From contig JADKAZ010000004.1 in NCBI GenBank assembly GCA_016719015.1, forward strand, positions 1 through 64,000: 64,000 nucleotides of DNA. Direction: 5' to 3'. The position numbers and the translations under genes are program-made. The notes beneath the pieces are model-generated. The model was not told the origin of the DNA and made no database searches. It saw only the letters and a list, made by a program, of their open reading frames with translations. Shown here one piece after another: positions 27,160-36,920 of this stretch (position 1 is its first letter; each line of letters starts with the position of its first letter). The stretch is from Chitinophagaceae bacterium. GTDB taxonomy: Bacteria; Bacteroidota; Bacteroidia; Chitinophagales; Chitinophagaceae.

Positions 27160-29516
27160 AGGTTCACATACTTTACCGTAATCTTTATATCCCTGTTTCT
27201 TCCTTTGTCATCCGTGCAGGAAATTTTTACTGGTCCTTCTACCGGTACAAAAAATTGTTTCTCACCTGCATTACTGCTTTTGTAAAATTTATTGTCGATA
27301 TACCAATATACTTTACTTACATCATTGGCAGTTTTGCAAATCAGTTGCAAAGGTTCAGGGTCTTTCTTATTAATTAAATATTCTGATCCGTTAACAGGAG
27401 ATGTAATAGCTGGAGCCGCTCCTTTAAAAATTAATTCGCAGGCTGGATTATGTGCCGGAATTTTTTGGTAGGCAATCCTGTTTTCTTCAAACCATGCCTG
27501 CATCTCTGGTTCAATCACTTTATACCATTTCTTTTTATACCCTGATTGAGGGGCACAACTTTTACAGTAAGAGATTTTTTCATCAGGACTTATCATTACT
27601 TCCTGCCGGTTGCCGCAAACTTTACCGGACGAAATAAGTGGAATAAAATAATCAGTCACCAAACTGGTACATTGTCCGGAAGGAACCATGCCTGTTTCGC
27701 TGCATACTTGTCGTATGTCGCAATCATCAGGTTGTGTAAACCATTCTTCATCACTGTCGTAATCAATCGTATTGAAAATTTTAAAAAGTAATGGTGTCGC
27801 AATATTGGCGCCACTCAAATCGGCTGCACCAATGCCGGAGAAATTTCCCGTCCAGACACCTACGGTAAAGTTTTTATTATAGCCTATGCTCCAGGCATCT
27901 TTCTTACCATAGCTGGTGCCGGTTTTCCAGGCAATTTTGGGCATTTTTTCTGTAGCAGCCCAGTTCAGGGGAAAATCGGGCCGGTTTACTTTTGACAGAA
28001 TTTCATTGATCATAAAATTTGCAGCAGGGCTGATAGCATTTATTTGGGTGGCTGCTTTATCGTCCTGGGTAAAGGATGGCATGATGAATACACCATTATT
28101 AGCAAAAGCTGTAAATAAGGAAGTCATTTCTTCCAGCGTTGTACCACATCCACCTAATACTAATGACAAACCCAATTTTCTTCTGTCCTTTTGTATCTGT
28201 CTGAAATTGCAGTTGGATAGCTTTTGTATCATTTTTTCATAACCAAGCATCTTTAATCCTTTGACTGCAGGAATATTCAGCGAATGTTCAAGTGCCATCT
28301 CTACGGTGACATACCCGTTAAATTTCTTATCATAGTTTTCCGGTGCATAGCCATTGTAATTGACTGCCACATCTGTCATCACAGTTTTGGGAGTCAGCAA
28401 ACCTTCGTCAAAGCACATTGCATATAGTAGTGGCTTTAACGTACTGCCCGGTTGCCGTACAGCATTGGCGCCATTCACTTGCCCACCATCAGTAGTGTCA
28501 AAAAAATTGGATGAGCCGACATAAGTAATGACTTTATGAGTCTTATTATCAATAATCACAACTGCGGCGTTCTTAATGTTTTTCAGTCGCTGGACTCTTA
28601 TATAATCTTCAACAAGTTTCTCGGTTTTTAATTGTGTATTTAAATCAATATTGGTTTTAATTATGTCGCCTCCTTGTTTCTTTAGCTTGTAAGAAAGGTG
28701 AGGAATATAATGCGGAACAGTTCCTCTTGTTGCAGCTAAAGGTTCGGCTAATGCATCTTCAATTTCTTTTTGGGTAAATACTTTTCTATCCGCAAATTTT
28801 TGCAACCAACGGTTTCGTTCTTTAATGATAAAGTCATTATTACGACCCGGAATCATGACCCCCGGTTTATTAGGAATAATGCTTAATGCTGTTATTTCTG
28901 CCAATGAAAGATGGTCGGGGTTTTTCTTGAAATAGAGCAGTGAAGCGGCTTTCACCCCTTCAATATTACCGCCATAGGGCACCAGGTTCAGGTACATCTG
29001 CAGTATCTCTTTCTTGCTGTACTTTAATTCCAGTTGTAAAGCCCGGAACATCTCCCGGAACTTGCTCCAGATATTTCGCTTTCCTGGTTCCAGCATTTTC
29101 GCTACCTGCATCGTGATGGTGCTGGCACCAGACATTCTTCGCATATGAAAAATATTACTGAAAAAAGCCCTTATTACTGCGAATGGATTGACGCCGGGAT
29201 GAGAATAAAAATGCCGGTCTTCTTTAGCTACAATCGTTTTTTGCAACAGCTGTGATATCTCATCCAGTTCAGTTTTCATCCGCCATTGCTGATCTTTGGT
29301 GAGATAGGCGTTCACTACCTCCCCTTTATTATCAGTAATGATAGTGGAGTATTCGATCTTATCAGGAACAGGAAAAATCCAGTTCAGCAAAAAGAATAGC
29401 ACAAGCAAACCAACCAGGCCAATGCCAAGGCGTTTGAGAATACGGGTGACACGGTTCCAAACCGTGACACCAGTATTCTTATCACCCGTTTTTCGAGACC
29501 GCCATAATCGTATCAT
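27156..29516 (-). CDS. pbpC: Penicillin-binding protein 1C
   Basis: A 786-aa bifunctional peptidoglycan synthase. One transmembrane segment (about 31-49) precedes a glycosyltransferase family 51 domain with EDRHFYSHPGVN (Glu99) and the STITMQVAKM block. The transpeptidase domain has SxxK at Ser358-Lys361 in RQPGSTLKP, SLN at 412-414 and KTGTS at 531. The C-terminal region (about 700-786) fits the BiPBP_C domain that marks the PBP1C class. The ATG overlaps the stop of the RAYT gene as ATGA, giving translational coupling. Residues 16-24 of the cytoplasmic tail are encoded by a REP-like palindrome, so the N-terminus may have been rebuilt by insertion. The alpha-2-macroglobulin partner lies close by on the other strand. 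Confidence 0.95.
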   Translation of the reverse strand: MIRLWRSRKTGDKNTGVTVWNRVTRILKRLGIGLVGLLVLFFLLNWIFPVPDKIEYSTIITDNKGEVVNAYLTKDQQWRMKTELDEISQLLQKTIVAKEDRHFYSHPGVNPFAVIRAFFSNIFHMRRMSGASTITMQVAKMLEPGKRNIWSKFREMFRALQLELKYSKKEILQMYLNLVPYGGNIEGVKAASLLYFKKNPDHLSLAEITALSIIPNKPGVMIPGRNNDFIIKERNRWLQKFADRKVFTQKEIEDALAEPLAATRGTVPHYIPHLSYKLKKQGGDIIKTNIDLNTQLKTEKLVEDYIRVQRLKNIKNAAVVIIDNKTHKVITYVGSSNFFDTTDGGQVNGANAVRQPGSTLKPLLYAMCFDEGLLTPKTVMTDVAVNYNGYAPENYDKKFNGYVTVEMALEHSLNIPAVKGLKMLGYEKMIQKLSNCNFRQIQKDRRKLGLSLVLGGCGTTLEEMTSLFTAFANNGVFIMPSFTQDDKAATQINAISPAANFMINEILSKVNRPDFPLNWAATEKMPKIAWKTGTSYGKKDAWSIGYNKNFTVGVWTGNFSGIGAADLSGANIATPLLFKIFNTIDYDSDEEWFTQPDDCDIRQVCSETGMVPSGQCTSLVTDYFIPLISSGKVCGNRQEVMISPDEKISYCKSCAPQSGYKKKWYKVIEPEMQAWFEENRIAYQKIPAHNPACELIFKGAAPAITSPVNGSEYLINKKDPEPLQLICKTANDVSKVYWYIDNKFYKSSNAGEKQFFVPVEGPVKISCTDDKGRNRDIKITVKYVNL
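29445..29471 (-). repeat. REP-like palindrome inside pbpC
   Basis: GGTGACACGGTT, CCA, AACCGTGACACC: a 7-bp inner stem, one A-A mismatch, then 4 more pairs. On the - strand the core reads CACGGTTTGGAACCGTG, identical to the + strand core of the copy at 30152-30180. The two copies therefore face each other across the RAYT gene. Confidence 0.85.
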
Positions 29517-30100
29517 AAAATGTTTTTCAAGTCATCATCCATAATTATTCTATACGAATCCTCATAAAAATTGTTCATGTCCAAAGCCAATAATCGAATG
29601 GCTAATTCTTGATTTACCAAACTTCCATTTCGCTTACCACAATAATCTTTAAACGATGAATATTCCCAATCCTCCATTTTGCTTACCAACTTTGCTTTCA
29701 CAGGATTTTGATGTATGTAATGGAAGCAGGTGCGGTCATAAAGGTTGCTGCCTTTTATTATGGGTTTAGCTTTTGTATTTTGTTGAAATAATGAGCCGGT
29801 GGTATTATTTTGTTTATTAATAGCCTGAGTGTAAGAGCTTAAAAGGTTTCGGATCCCTTCAGCCAATACATTTCTTTCTGTACCACCAACTATTCTTGTT
29901 GCTATTGTCCTTTTAACGGAATATACTTGAAAGTGAAAGTGATTTGGCATAAGGCACCATGCCAGAATATCGCAGTGTGGTTGAATATGCTGCCTGACTT
30001 TTTTTAAAAAGAAAAGATAGTTTTCAGGCTTAAAGAAAATTCGTTGTTGATTATTACCCCTGTTGTAGATATGGAATAATTCATTTTCGAAAAACTGCAT
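29513..30100 (-). CDS. REP-associated tyrosine transposase (RAYT, Y1_Tnp family)
   Basis: A 195-aa single-strand DNA transposase of the IS200/IS605-like Y1 superfamily. The HxH metal-binding motif is in MPNHFHF (His54, His56), and the family block CFHYIHQNPVKAKLV contains the probable nucleophile Tyr128. RAYTs are domesticated transposases that act on REP palindromes. Here inverted REP-like palindromes lie 41 bp beyond the stop and 51 bp upstream of the start, the arrangement called a REPtron. The stop overlaps the pbpC start as ATGA. Length and motifs are complete, so the protein may be active. Confidence 0.93.
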   Translation of the reverse strand: MQFFENELFHIYNRGNNQQRIFFKPENYLFFLKKVRQHIQPHCDILAWCLMPNHFHFQVYSVKRTIATRIVGGTERNVLAEGIRNLLSSYTQAINKQNNTTGSLFQQNTKAKPIIKGSNLYDRTCFHYIHQNPVKAKLVSKMEDWEYSSFKDYCGKRNGSLVNQELAIRLLALDMNNFYEDSYRIIMDDDLKNIL

Positions 30101-30151
30101 ATTTAATTATTTGCCGTTATGTAAAGATATAAGACTTGCACATCTGTAGAG

Positions 30152-30180
30152 CTGTGCCACGGTTTGGAACCGTGACACAG
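30152..30180 (+). repeat. REP-like palindrome upstream of RAYT
   Basis: CTGTGCCACGGTT, TGG, AACCGTGACACAG: a 7-bp inner stem, one C-A mismatch, then 5 more pairs. Same core as the inverted copy at 29445-29471. Confidence 0.85.
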
Positions 30181-30496
30181 TACCACTTAACAAATATTTA
30201 TCTCCTGGAATTTGCAACTACTATTCTATGCGTTGTATCTTTCCTTTCAAATTCTTTTCTTCTTGTATGGAATCGTCTGACCTGTCCCGCCCCACCCGGG
30301 ATATTCCCCCTTAGCTGTTCCAACTGCTAAATTCTGTAATTTCTATCAGTCCAGTTAAGCTTTGTGGACCTGCCTGCCGGCATTGTTCCGTTGAAGCCTT
30401 GCGAATACGGGCAGAAAGAAATCTACAGCTAAATTTTTTACTCAATAAAACTTCTTTAACTTCTCACTCATAACCGACCACTTAACCTACACATCT
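30181..30496. other. Intergenic region before the alpha-2-macroglobulin gene
   Basis: No gene is supported. It contains an imperfect palindrome TAGCTGTTCC-AACTGCTA near 30312-30329 and no clear TAnnTTTG promoter. It must hold the + strand start signals of the gene at 30497. Confidence 0.45.
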
Positions 30497-33400
30497 ATGC
30501 GTATCAAATTCTATTTAGTTCCGCTGATAGCAGCCGGGGCTATTTTTTTATCTTCTTGTAAAAAGAATGCCATCACTCTTTCCTTTACCAATGCCAAAGG
30601 CGAAGTGCCTCAGCTGGGTAACCTGGTTTTTCGTTTCAGTCATTCCCTGGCTAAGGATTCTATGCTCAATGCCTGGGATTCGACCGACTATGTTTCTTTT
30701 GAACCCAATATTCCGGGAAAGTTCCGTTGGGAAAGCCCCGATGAATTGATTTTTTCCCCCTCACAGCCATTAAATCCGGCTACAACTTACAAAGCAAAGA
30801 TTAAAAGTGCTGTATTGAGGTTCAGTAAATTCAACTCTGTCAAGAACGGGGATAGAATTTCTTTTCATACACCGGACCTTACGTTGGATAACTCACAAGT
30901 CATCTGGATTGGTGAGAGCAGCACTACTGCTATTCCACAAGTCGATTTATTTTTCAACTACCGGGTAAATCCGGAAGACCTGAAAAGCAAGCTGAAAGTT
31001 GAGATAGAAGGGAAGAGGGCTGATTTCAACCTGGTTACTATTTCGCCAGACAACAAAATCTCCATTCGAATAAATGGATTGAAAGCAGAAGATAAAGACA
31101 TTGATACAAAAGTGACCATTGAGAAAGGCTTAAAACCTGAAAAGGGAAATACCTCGACAGCAGATGCAATTGCCAGTTCATTAACTATCCCCTCACCGTA
31201 TGTACTTACTGTTCAGAATGTTGAATCAGAGCATGATGGGATGGAAGGAGTGGTTAGGGTTACCACCAGCCAGCAACTGACCGGTGAAAGCCTTAAGTCT
31301 TTTTTGAAATTTGATCCTGACCTTGCTTATACTATTGAAGCAAACGATTATGGCTTCACACTCCGTAGCGATAAATTTGATACAGAGAAAAGCTATGCTT
31401 TGATGATTACAAAAGGTCTTCGGGGAAAGATAGGTGGTGTGATGAAAGAAGATTACAATGGTAGTGTTGCGTTTGGAGAACTGGAGTCTGGTATCAGTTT
31501 TACCAATTCCAAAGCCGTTTATCTTTCAAAGAAGGGTGGTAAAAACATAGAGATACAGATTACGAATGTTCCGAAAGTAAAACTTATCATATCAAAAATT
31601 TATGAGAATAATTTATTGCTGGCGCAACGGTATGGCTATTCACCAAAGGAAAAAAGCAGTGGCCCTGATTATGCCAGCTATGACGGTGAATATGAAGGGG
31701 ATTATTATTCTGATGAATATGGCAGCGGAGATGCAATGCTGGGAGATGTTATCTATGAAAAGGAAATTGATACCCGTTCATTGCCAAAAAGCGGTGCTGG
31801 CCGTATATTGAATTTTTCACAGTTTGAGGACAGGTTGCCTGATTTCAAAGGAGTTTATCATATCGTCATCCGTTCTGCGGAAGACTATTGGGTAAAGGAC
31901 AGCCGTTATATTTCTTTGTCTGACCTTGGATTGATTGCCAAAGAAGGGCAGGACAAAATATATGTATTCACTAATTCAATTAAATCAGCGGAACCGGTAA
32001 ACGGGGTGAATGTTTCCGTTTATTCTGCCAATAACCAATTAATTGGTACAGGATCTACTGATAAAGATGGTGTGGCCACCATTGCATATAGTAAAAAAGA
32101 TTTTAGTGGGTTTAAACCAGCAATGGTCATTGCAAAGACAGCGGATGATTTCAATTATCTCCCTTTTAATAACACAAGAGTCAATACTTCCAGATTTGAT
32201 GTGGCAGGTAAAAGAAACAATCCTTCAGGCTTTGATGCTTTTGTATATGCCGAAAGAGATGTTTATCGTCCGGGAGAAAAAATTAATTTCTCTGTCATTC
32301 TTCGTGATGCGCAGTGGAAAAATCCAGGCGATATACCATTGAAAATGAAATTCCTGATGCCCAATGGTAAAGAACTGAAATCTTTTCGTAAAAGTCTGAA
32401 TGAAGAAGGTTCTGTAGAAGGAAGTATTGATATTGCCACGGCGGCAATCACGGGTAGTTATACATTGGAGGTTTATACCACTACAGATATATTACTGGCT
32501 TCAAAGAATTTTTCTGTCGAAGAATTTGTCCCGGACCGTATAAGGGTGAACACTACGCTAAGCAAAACCTTTTTGCGTCCAGGTGAAACGTCATCCCTGG
32601 CCGTCAATGCAATGAACTTTTTTGGCCCTCCGGCTGCAAATCGTAAATACGAAACGGAGATCCAGGTTAAACAAAAATCATTTTCACCTGTAAAATTTGA
32701 TGGTTATGATTTTAGCCTGGCCAACCAGAATACTTTTTTTGATAAAGAGGTAAAAGAAGGAACCACGGATGAAGCTGGTAATGCAAGTGTTGAATACGCT
32801 GTGCCTGCCACCTATGCGAATATGGGTGTTCTGCAAACCAGTTTTTATACAACGGTATTTGATGAAACAGGAAGACCGGTTAGCCGTGCTGCTAATGTGG
32901 AGGTGTTTACACAAGATGTATTCTTTGGTATCAAACAGGACTGGTTTTATTACTATCCGCTAAACCAACCGGTGAAATTTAATCTTGCCGCAGTTAACAA
33001 AGATGGAAATACTGCCAGCTCAACTGCAAGGATAGAAGTGATTAAACATGAGTATAGAACTGTATTGACTAAAAGCGGCAGCTATTTCCGGTATGAATCA
33101 CAAAAGGAAGACAAGCTGATGATTGAACAGCAAATCTCCGTTGGTAACAACACCGTTTATACATATGTGCCGAGAAGCCCGGGTGATTATGAAGTAAAAG
33201 TCTATGTGCCCGGTGCTAACAATTATGTAAGCCGTAGTTTTTATAGTTACGGAAGTTATGGTGGCAACAACAATTCCTTTGAAGTAAACAATGAAGGAAA
33301 TATTGAGATTGAAATTGATAAGAAATCTTATTTGACCGGCGAAAGTGTAAAGGTTTTATTTAAAACACCTTTCAGCGGAAAGATGCTGGTGACGGTGGAA

Positions 33401-35920
33401 ACGGATCATATAGTTTCGCATCAGTATGTGGATGTGAGTAACAGGACCGCCAGTGTCGATTTGAAATTAAATGCTGACCATGTGCCAAACGCCTATATCA
33501 CCGCTACTTTAATTAAACCACATGAAGTGTCAAACATTCCTTTAACTGTTGCTCATGGATTTAAGAATTTAATTGTTGAAGATAAAAGCAGGAAGATCGA
33601 TGTAACAATTGATGCGAAGAAAACAGTTCGTTCTAAAACGCATCAAAAAGTAACCGTAAAAGCTGCTCCCGGTAGTTTTGTCACATTATCAGCAGTAGAT
33701 AATGGTGTTTTACAGGTAAGTGATTTCAAAACACCTAACCCTTATGATTATTTCTATCAGAAGAAAGCCTTACAAGTTTCTGCATTTGACCTGTATCCTT
33801 TATTATTTGCCGAAGTCAGGGCTAAGTTGAGCAGTACGGGTGGTGATGGTGCTTTTGAAATGAAAGATCGTACTAATCCAATGCCAGCTAAACGAATAAA
33901 AGTCGTTAGCTATTGGGGCGGAATCAAAAAAGCAAATAGCAGTGGTGTTGCAGAATTCGAATTTGATATTCCACAATTTAGTGGTGAGTTGAGATTGATG
34001 GCTGTTTCTTATAAGGGACAAAGCTTTGGAGCAGCAGATAATACAATGACCGTTGCTGACCCGATTGTGGTGAGTACCGCTTTGCCAAGATTTTTAAGTC
34101 CCGGTGATACAGTTAATGTACCGGTGACGCTGACAAACACAACTGATAAAGCTGCGAATGTAACTGCAACAATTGGTGTAGAAGGACCGATGAAAGTGGT
34201 GGGTGGTAATAATCAATCGATCAGCCTTGCTGCAAAAAGTGAAGGCCGTGCAACTTTCAAAGTGGTAGCTGACCCGGCTATCAATGTTGGTAAAGTAACA
34301 GTTACAGTAAGTGGAATGGGTGAGAAGTTTACAGATGCCACGGAGATTGCTGTTCGTCCACCATCTACCTTACAGAAATCAACAGGTAGTGGTTCAATAG
34401 CCGGTGGCAGCACACAGAAAGTGAATATTAATCTAAGTGATTTTATGCCATCGAGTGTTAATTATAGTTTGGTTGTCAGCCGTTCTCCTGCACTGGAGTT
34501 GGGCGAACAATTAAAATACCTGGTGCAGTATCCTTACGGGTGTACAGAGCAAACGGTATCAGCAGCATTTCCACAAATCTATTATAGTGATTTGTCTGAT
34601 CTGATGATGCTGAACAAACAACAGAACAAAATGAATGCAAACAGCAACATTATTGAAGCTATCCGCAAAATAAAAATGCGACAGTTATACAATGGAGCTG
34701 TTACGCTGTGGGATGGTGAAGGGAAAGAAGACTGGTGGACAACCATTTATGCTGCACACTTTTTACTGGAAGCAAAGAAAGCTGGTTTTGATGTCGATAA
34801 TAGTTTACTGGAAACGATACTGAACTACATCAACAATAAGTTAAAGAATAAGGAAACGATAACTTACTTCTACAACCGTGACCAGAATAAAAAAATTGCA
34901 CCGAAAGAAGTGGCGTATGGATTATATGTACTGGCTCTTGCAGGAAGAACTAATGTGCCTGCTATGAACTATTACAAAGCCAACACTTCGATGCTGGCAC
35001 TGGACAGCCGTTATTTATTGGCTGCAGCGTATGCAACAGCTGGCGATAGAAAATCTTTCACCGCTATGTTGCCGGCATCATTCAGTGGTGAAGAGTCTGT
35101 ACCACAAACAGGCGGCAGTTATTATTCTGATGTGCGGGATGAAGCCATCGCTTTAAATGCTTTAATTGATGTGGACCCCGGCAATGCTCAGATTGGTACA
35201 ATGGTGAAGCATGTTGCTGATAAGCTGAAGAACCGGAGATACCTGAGTACCCAGGAAAGAGCTTTTGCTTTTTTGGCGTTGGGTAAACATGCAAAAACCG
35301 CCAATACTTCTACTGCCACTGCTGAAATAAAAGTGAATGGAAAAACAATTGCTAAAGTAGATGGTGGCCAATGGACAGGTGATATGAAAGCCCTGGGTAA
35401 TAACAATATAGAAATAACAACGAAAGGGAATGGCCGTTTATATTATTTCTGGCAAGCCGAAGGAATCAGTGCAAGCGGAGCCTACAAAGAAGAAGACAGC
35501 TACCTGAAAGTAAGGAAACGTTTCTTTGATAGAAACGGCAAGCCAATCACTACAAATACCTTTAAGCAAAATGATTTAATCATTATTGGTGTTACATTGG
35601 AACGTTCATTCAATACACCAATAGAAAATGTAGTGATTACCGATCTGTTACCTGCTGGTTTTGAAATTGAAAATCCCAGGACAAAAGAAATACCCGGTAT
35701 GGACTGGATTAAAGATGCAGCTGCACCAACAGCATTGGATGTGCGGGATGATCGTATCCATTTCTTTGTGGATGCCAATAGTAATAAGCAAACGTATTAC
35801 TATGCTGTCCGGGCCGTATCACCGGGTAATTATAAAATGGGCCCGGTAAGTGCTGATGCGATGTATAATGGGGAATACCATTCTTATCACGGAGCTGGTG
35901 TGGTGAGAGTAGTACAGTAA
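30497..35920 (+). CDS. Alpha-2-macroglobulin family lipoprotein (thioester type)
   Basis: A 1,807-aa secreted protease-trap-like protein. The signal peptide ends in a lipobox FLSSC (Cys21), so it is membrane anchored. The body is a series of macroglobulin beta-sandwich domains followed by an alpha-2-macroglobulin domain (segments KVVSYWGGIKK and TALPRFLSPGD) and an alpha/alpha toroid. The thioester motif is intact: YGCTEQ with Cys1349 and Gln1352. A bacterial A2M of this kind traps attacking proteases covalently in the periplasm and is commonly encoded with pbpC, as in the yfhM-pbpC pair of enterobacteria. Here pbpC lies on the opposite strand, with the RAYT gene between the two. A Tyr/Asp/Glu/Ser-rich insertion at about residues 388-420 (YASYDGEYEGDYYSDEYG) is unusual. 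Confidence 0.93.
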   Translation: MRIKFYLVPLIAAGAIFLSSCKKNAITLSFTNAKGEVPQLGNLVFRFSHSLAKDSMLNAWDSTDYVSFEPNIPGKFRWESPDELIFSPSQPLNPATTYKAKIKSAVLRFSKFNSVKNGDRISFHTPDLTLDNSQVIWIGESSTTAIPQVDLFFNYRVNPEDLKSKLKVEIEGKRADFNLVTISPDNKISIRINGLKAEDKDIDTKVTIEKGLKPEKGNTSTADAIASSLTIPSPYVLTVQNVESEHDGMEGVVRVTTSQQLTGESLKSFLKFDPDLAYTIEANDYGFTLRSDKFDTEKSYALMITKGLRGKIGGVMKEDYNGSVAFGELESGISFTNSKAVYLSKKGGKNIEIQITNVPKVKLIISKIYENNLLLAQRYGYSPKEKSSGPDYASYDGEYEGDYYSDEYGSGDAMLGDVIYEKEIDTRSLPKSGAGRILNFSQFEDRLPDFKGVYHIVIRSAEDYWVKDSRYISLSDLGLIAKEGQDKIYVFTNSIKSAEPVNGVNVSVYSANNQLIGTGSTDKDGVATIAYSKKDFSGFKPAMVIAKTADDFNYLPFNNTRVNTSRFDVAGKRNNPSGFDAFVYAERDVYRPGEKINFSVILRDAQWKNPGDIPLKMKFLMPNGKELKSFRKSLNEEGSVEGSIDIATAAITGSYTLEVYTTTDILLASKNFSVEEFVPDRIRVNTTLSKTFLRPGETSSLAVNAMNFFGPPAANRKYETEIQVKQKSFSPVKFDGYDFSLANQNTFFDKEVKEGTTDEAGNASVEYAVPATYANMGVLQTSFYTTVFDETGRPVSRAANVEVFTQDVFFGIKQDWFYYYPLNQPVKFNLAAVNKDGNTASSTARIEVIKHEYRTVLTKSGSYFRYESQKEDKLMIEQQISVGNNTVYTYVPRSPGDYEVKVYVPGANNYVSRSFYSYGSYGGNNNSFEVNNEGNIEIEIDKKSYLTGESVKVLFKTPFSGKMLVTVETDHIVSHQYVDVSNRTASVDLKLNADHVPNAYITATLIKPHEVSNIPLTVAHGFKNLIVEDKSRKIDVTIDAKKTVRSKTHQKVTVKAAPGSFVTLSAVDNGVLQVSDFKTPNPYDYFYQKKALQVSAFDLYPLLFAEVRAKLSSTGGDGAFEMKDRTNPMPAKRIKVVSYWGGIKKANSSGVAEFEFDIPQFSGELRLMAVSYKGQSFGAADNTMTVADPIVVSTALPRFLSPGDTVNVPVTLTNTTDKAANVTATIGVEGPMKVVGGNNQSISLAAKSEGRATFKVVADPAINVGKVTVTVSGMGEKFTDATEIAVRPPSTLQKSTGSGSIAGGSTQKVNINLSDFMPSSVNYSLVVSRSPALELGEQLKYLVQYPYGCTEQTVSAAFPQIYYSDLSDLMMLNKQQNKMNANSNIIEAIRKIKMRQLYNGAVTLWDGEGKEDWWTTIYAAHFLLEAKKAGFDVDNSLLETILNYINNKLKNKETITYFYNRDQNKKIAPKEVAYGLYVLALAGRTNVPAMNYYKANTSMLALDSRYLLAAAYATAGDRKSFTAMLPASFSGEESVPQTGGSYYSDVRDEAIALNALIDVDPGNAQIGTMVKHVADKLKNRRYLSTQERAFAFLALGKHAKTANTSTATAEIKVNGKTIAKVDGGQWTGDMKALGNNNIEITTKGNGRLYYFWQAEGISASGAYKEEDSYLKVRKRFFDRNGKPITTNTFKQNDLIIIGVTLERSFNTPIENVVITDLLPAGFEIENPRTKEIPGMDWIKDAAAPTALDVRDDRIHFFVDANSNKQTYYYAVRAVSPGNYKMGPVSADAMYNGEYHSYHGAGVVRVVQ

Positions 35921-35941
35921 AGAATAAAAAATATTAGATTT

Positions 35942-35969
35942 ATAGTCCCGCCATCAGCGGGACTATTTT
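35942..35969 (+). terminator. Intrinsic terminator after the alpha-2-macroglobulin gene
   Basis: Perfect 10-bp stem ATAGTCCCGC / GCGGGACTAT with loop CATCA, followed by TTTTC. It lies only a few bases before the start of the lipid kinase gene. Confidence 0.75.
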
Positions 35970-35974
35970 CATTT

Positions 35975-36832
35975 ATGCAAACAGCTACTAAAAATATTGC
36001 TATTGTGTGTAATCCATTGGCAGGCTCAGGGAATGCAGTGGTATTGTCAAACAAATTAGTAGCAGCATTAAGAAAAGATCATATCTCTTGTACTTGCTTC
36101 AAGGAAAAATGGCCGGACAACTTCATTGATTTTTCAGATATCTGGATTGTGGGCGGTGATGGGACATTAAATTATTTTGTTAACCACTATCCGGATATAA
36201 AATTGCCCTTAGTTATTTTTAATGGCGGAACCGGTAATGATTTTCACTGGCTTCTTTATGGGAATATGAGTTTTGCTGAACAATTAAAGGTTGCTTTACT
36301 GGCAGCGCCAAAACCAATTGACCTCGGCCGATGCAATGAAAAGTATTTTTTGAATGGAGTAGGGGTGGGTTTTGAAGGAGAAATTGCGAAAAGCCTGACT
36401 GGTAAAAACAAAAAGGCTGGTAAAACTTCTTTCATGGCGATGATATTAAGAAAAATATTTTTATATCGTTCAACATCATACAATGTATCAACCCCGGAAC
36501 AGGCCATTGCTGAAAAAAAATACCTGATTATTGATATTAGCAATGGAAGCAGAGCTGGTGGTGGCTTCCATGTTGCTCCAAATGCAAGGCCGGATGACGG
36601 ATTGTTTGATGTTATGTTAATTGATGCACTTCATCCGTTGCAACGTTTACGATGGCTGCCGGTTATTGAAAAGGGAAAGCACCTGGAACTTCCTTTTGTT
36701 CATCACTTTAAAACAAAACAAATACAAATTGAAAGCATCGGGAATATTTTTTTTCATCTTGATGGGGAGTATCATTGGGCTAATCAACTTTCTGTAAGTA
36801 TGTTGCCTGGTCAATTATTGTTCAGGTACTAA
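35975..36832 (+). CDS. Diacylglycerol kinase family (YegS-like) lipid kinase
   Basis: A 285-aa cytoplasmic enzyme of the diacylglycerol/sphingosine kinase catalytic family, which phosphorylates a lipid hydroxyl using ATP. The nucleotide-binding motif GGDGT is at 60-64, GGTGND at 84-89, and the N-terminal IVCNPLAGSGN is typical. GVGVGFEGEIAKSL and a late DGLFDVMLI fit the C-terminal beta-sandwich domain. The natural lipid cannot be told from sequence. It starts 5 bp after the A2M terminator and could be weakly read through from it. Confidence 0.9.
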   Translation: MQTATKNIAIVCNPLAGSGNAVVLSNKLVAALRKDHISCTCFKEKWPDNFIDFSDIWIVGGDGTLNYFVNHYPDIKLPLVIFNGGTGNDFHWLLYGNMSFAEQLKVALLAAPKPIDLGRCNEKYFLNGVGVGFEGEIAKSLTGKNKKAGKTSFMAMILRKIFLYRSTSYNVSTPEQAIAEKKYLIIDISNGSRAGGGFHVAPNARPDDGLFDVMLIDALHPLQRLRWLPVIEKGKHLELPFVHHFKTKQIQIESIGNIFFHLDGEYHWANQLSVSMLPGQLLFRY

Positions 36833-36861
36833 GAAAAATTCCATTGGATAACTATGGTGCC

Positions 36862-36892
36862 AAAAAAAGTCCGGTTCTTTCGAACCAGACTT
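36862..36892 (-). terminator. Intrinsic terminator of the RNA-binding protein gene
   Basis: On the - strand: AAGTCTGGTTC, GAAA loop, GAACCGGACTT (11 pairs, one G-T), followed by a T-run to 36862. It also lies at the 3' end of the convergent lipid kinase gene. Confidence 0.8.
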
Positions 36893-36920
36893 ATTAAAGC
36901 TTCATGAATATCGTTATTGA

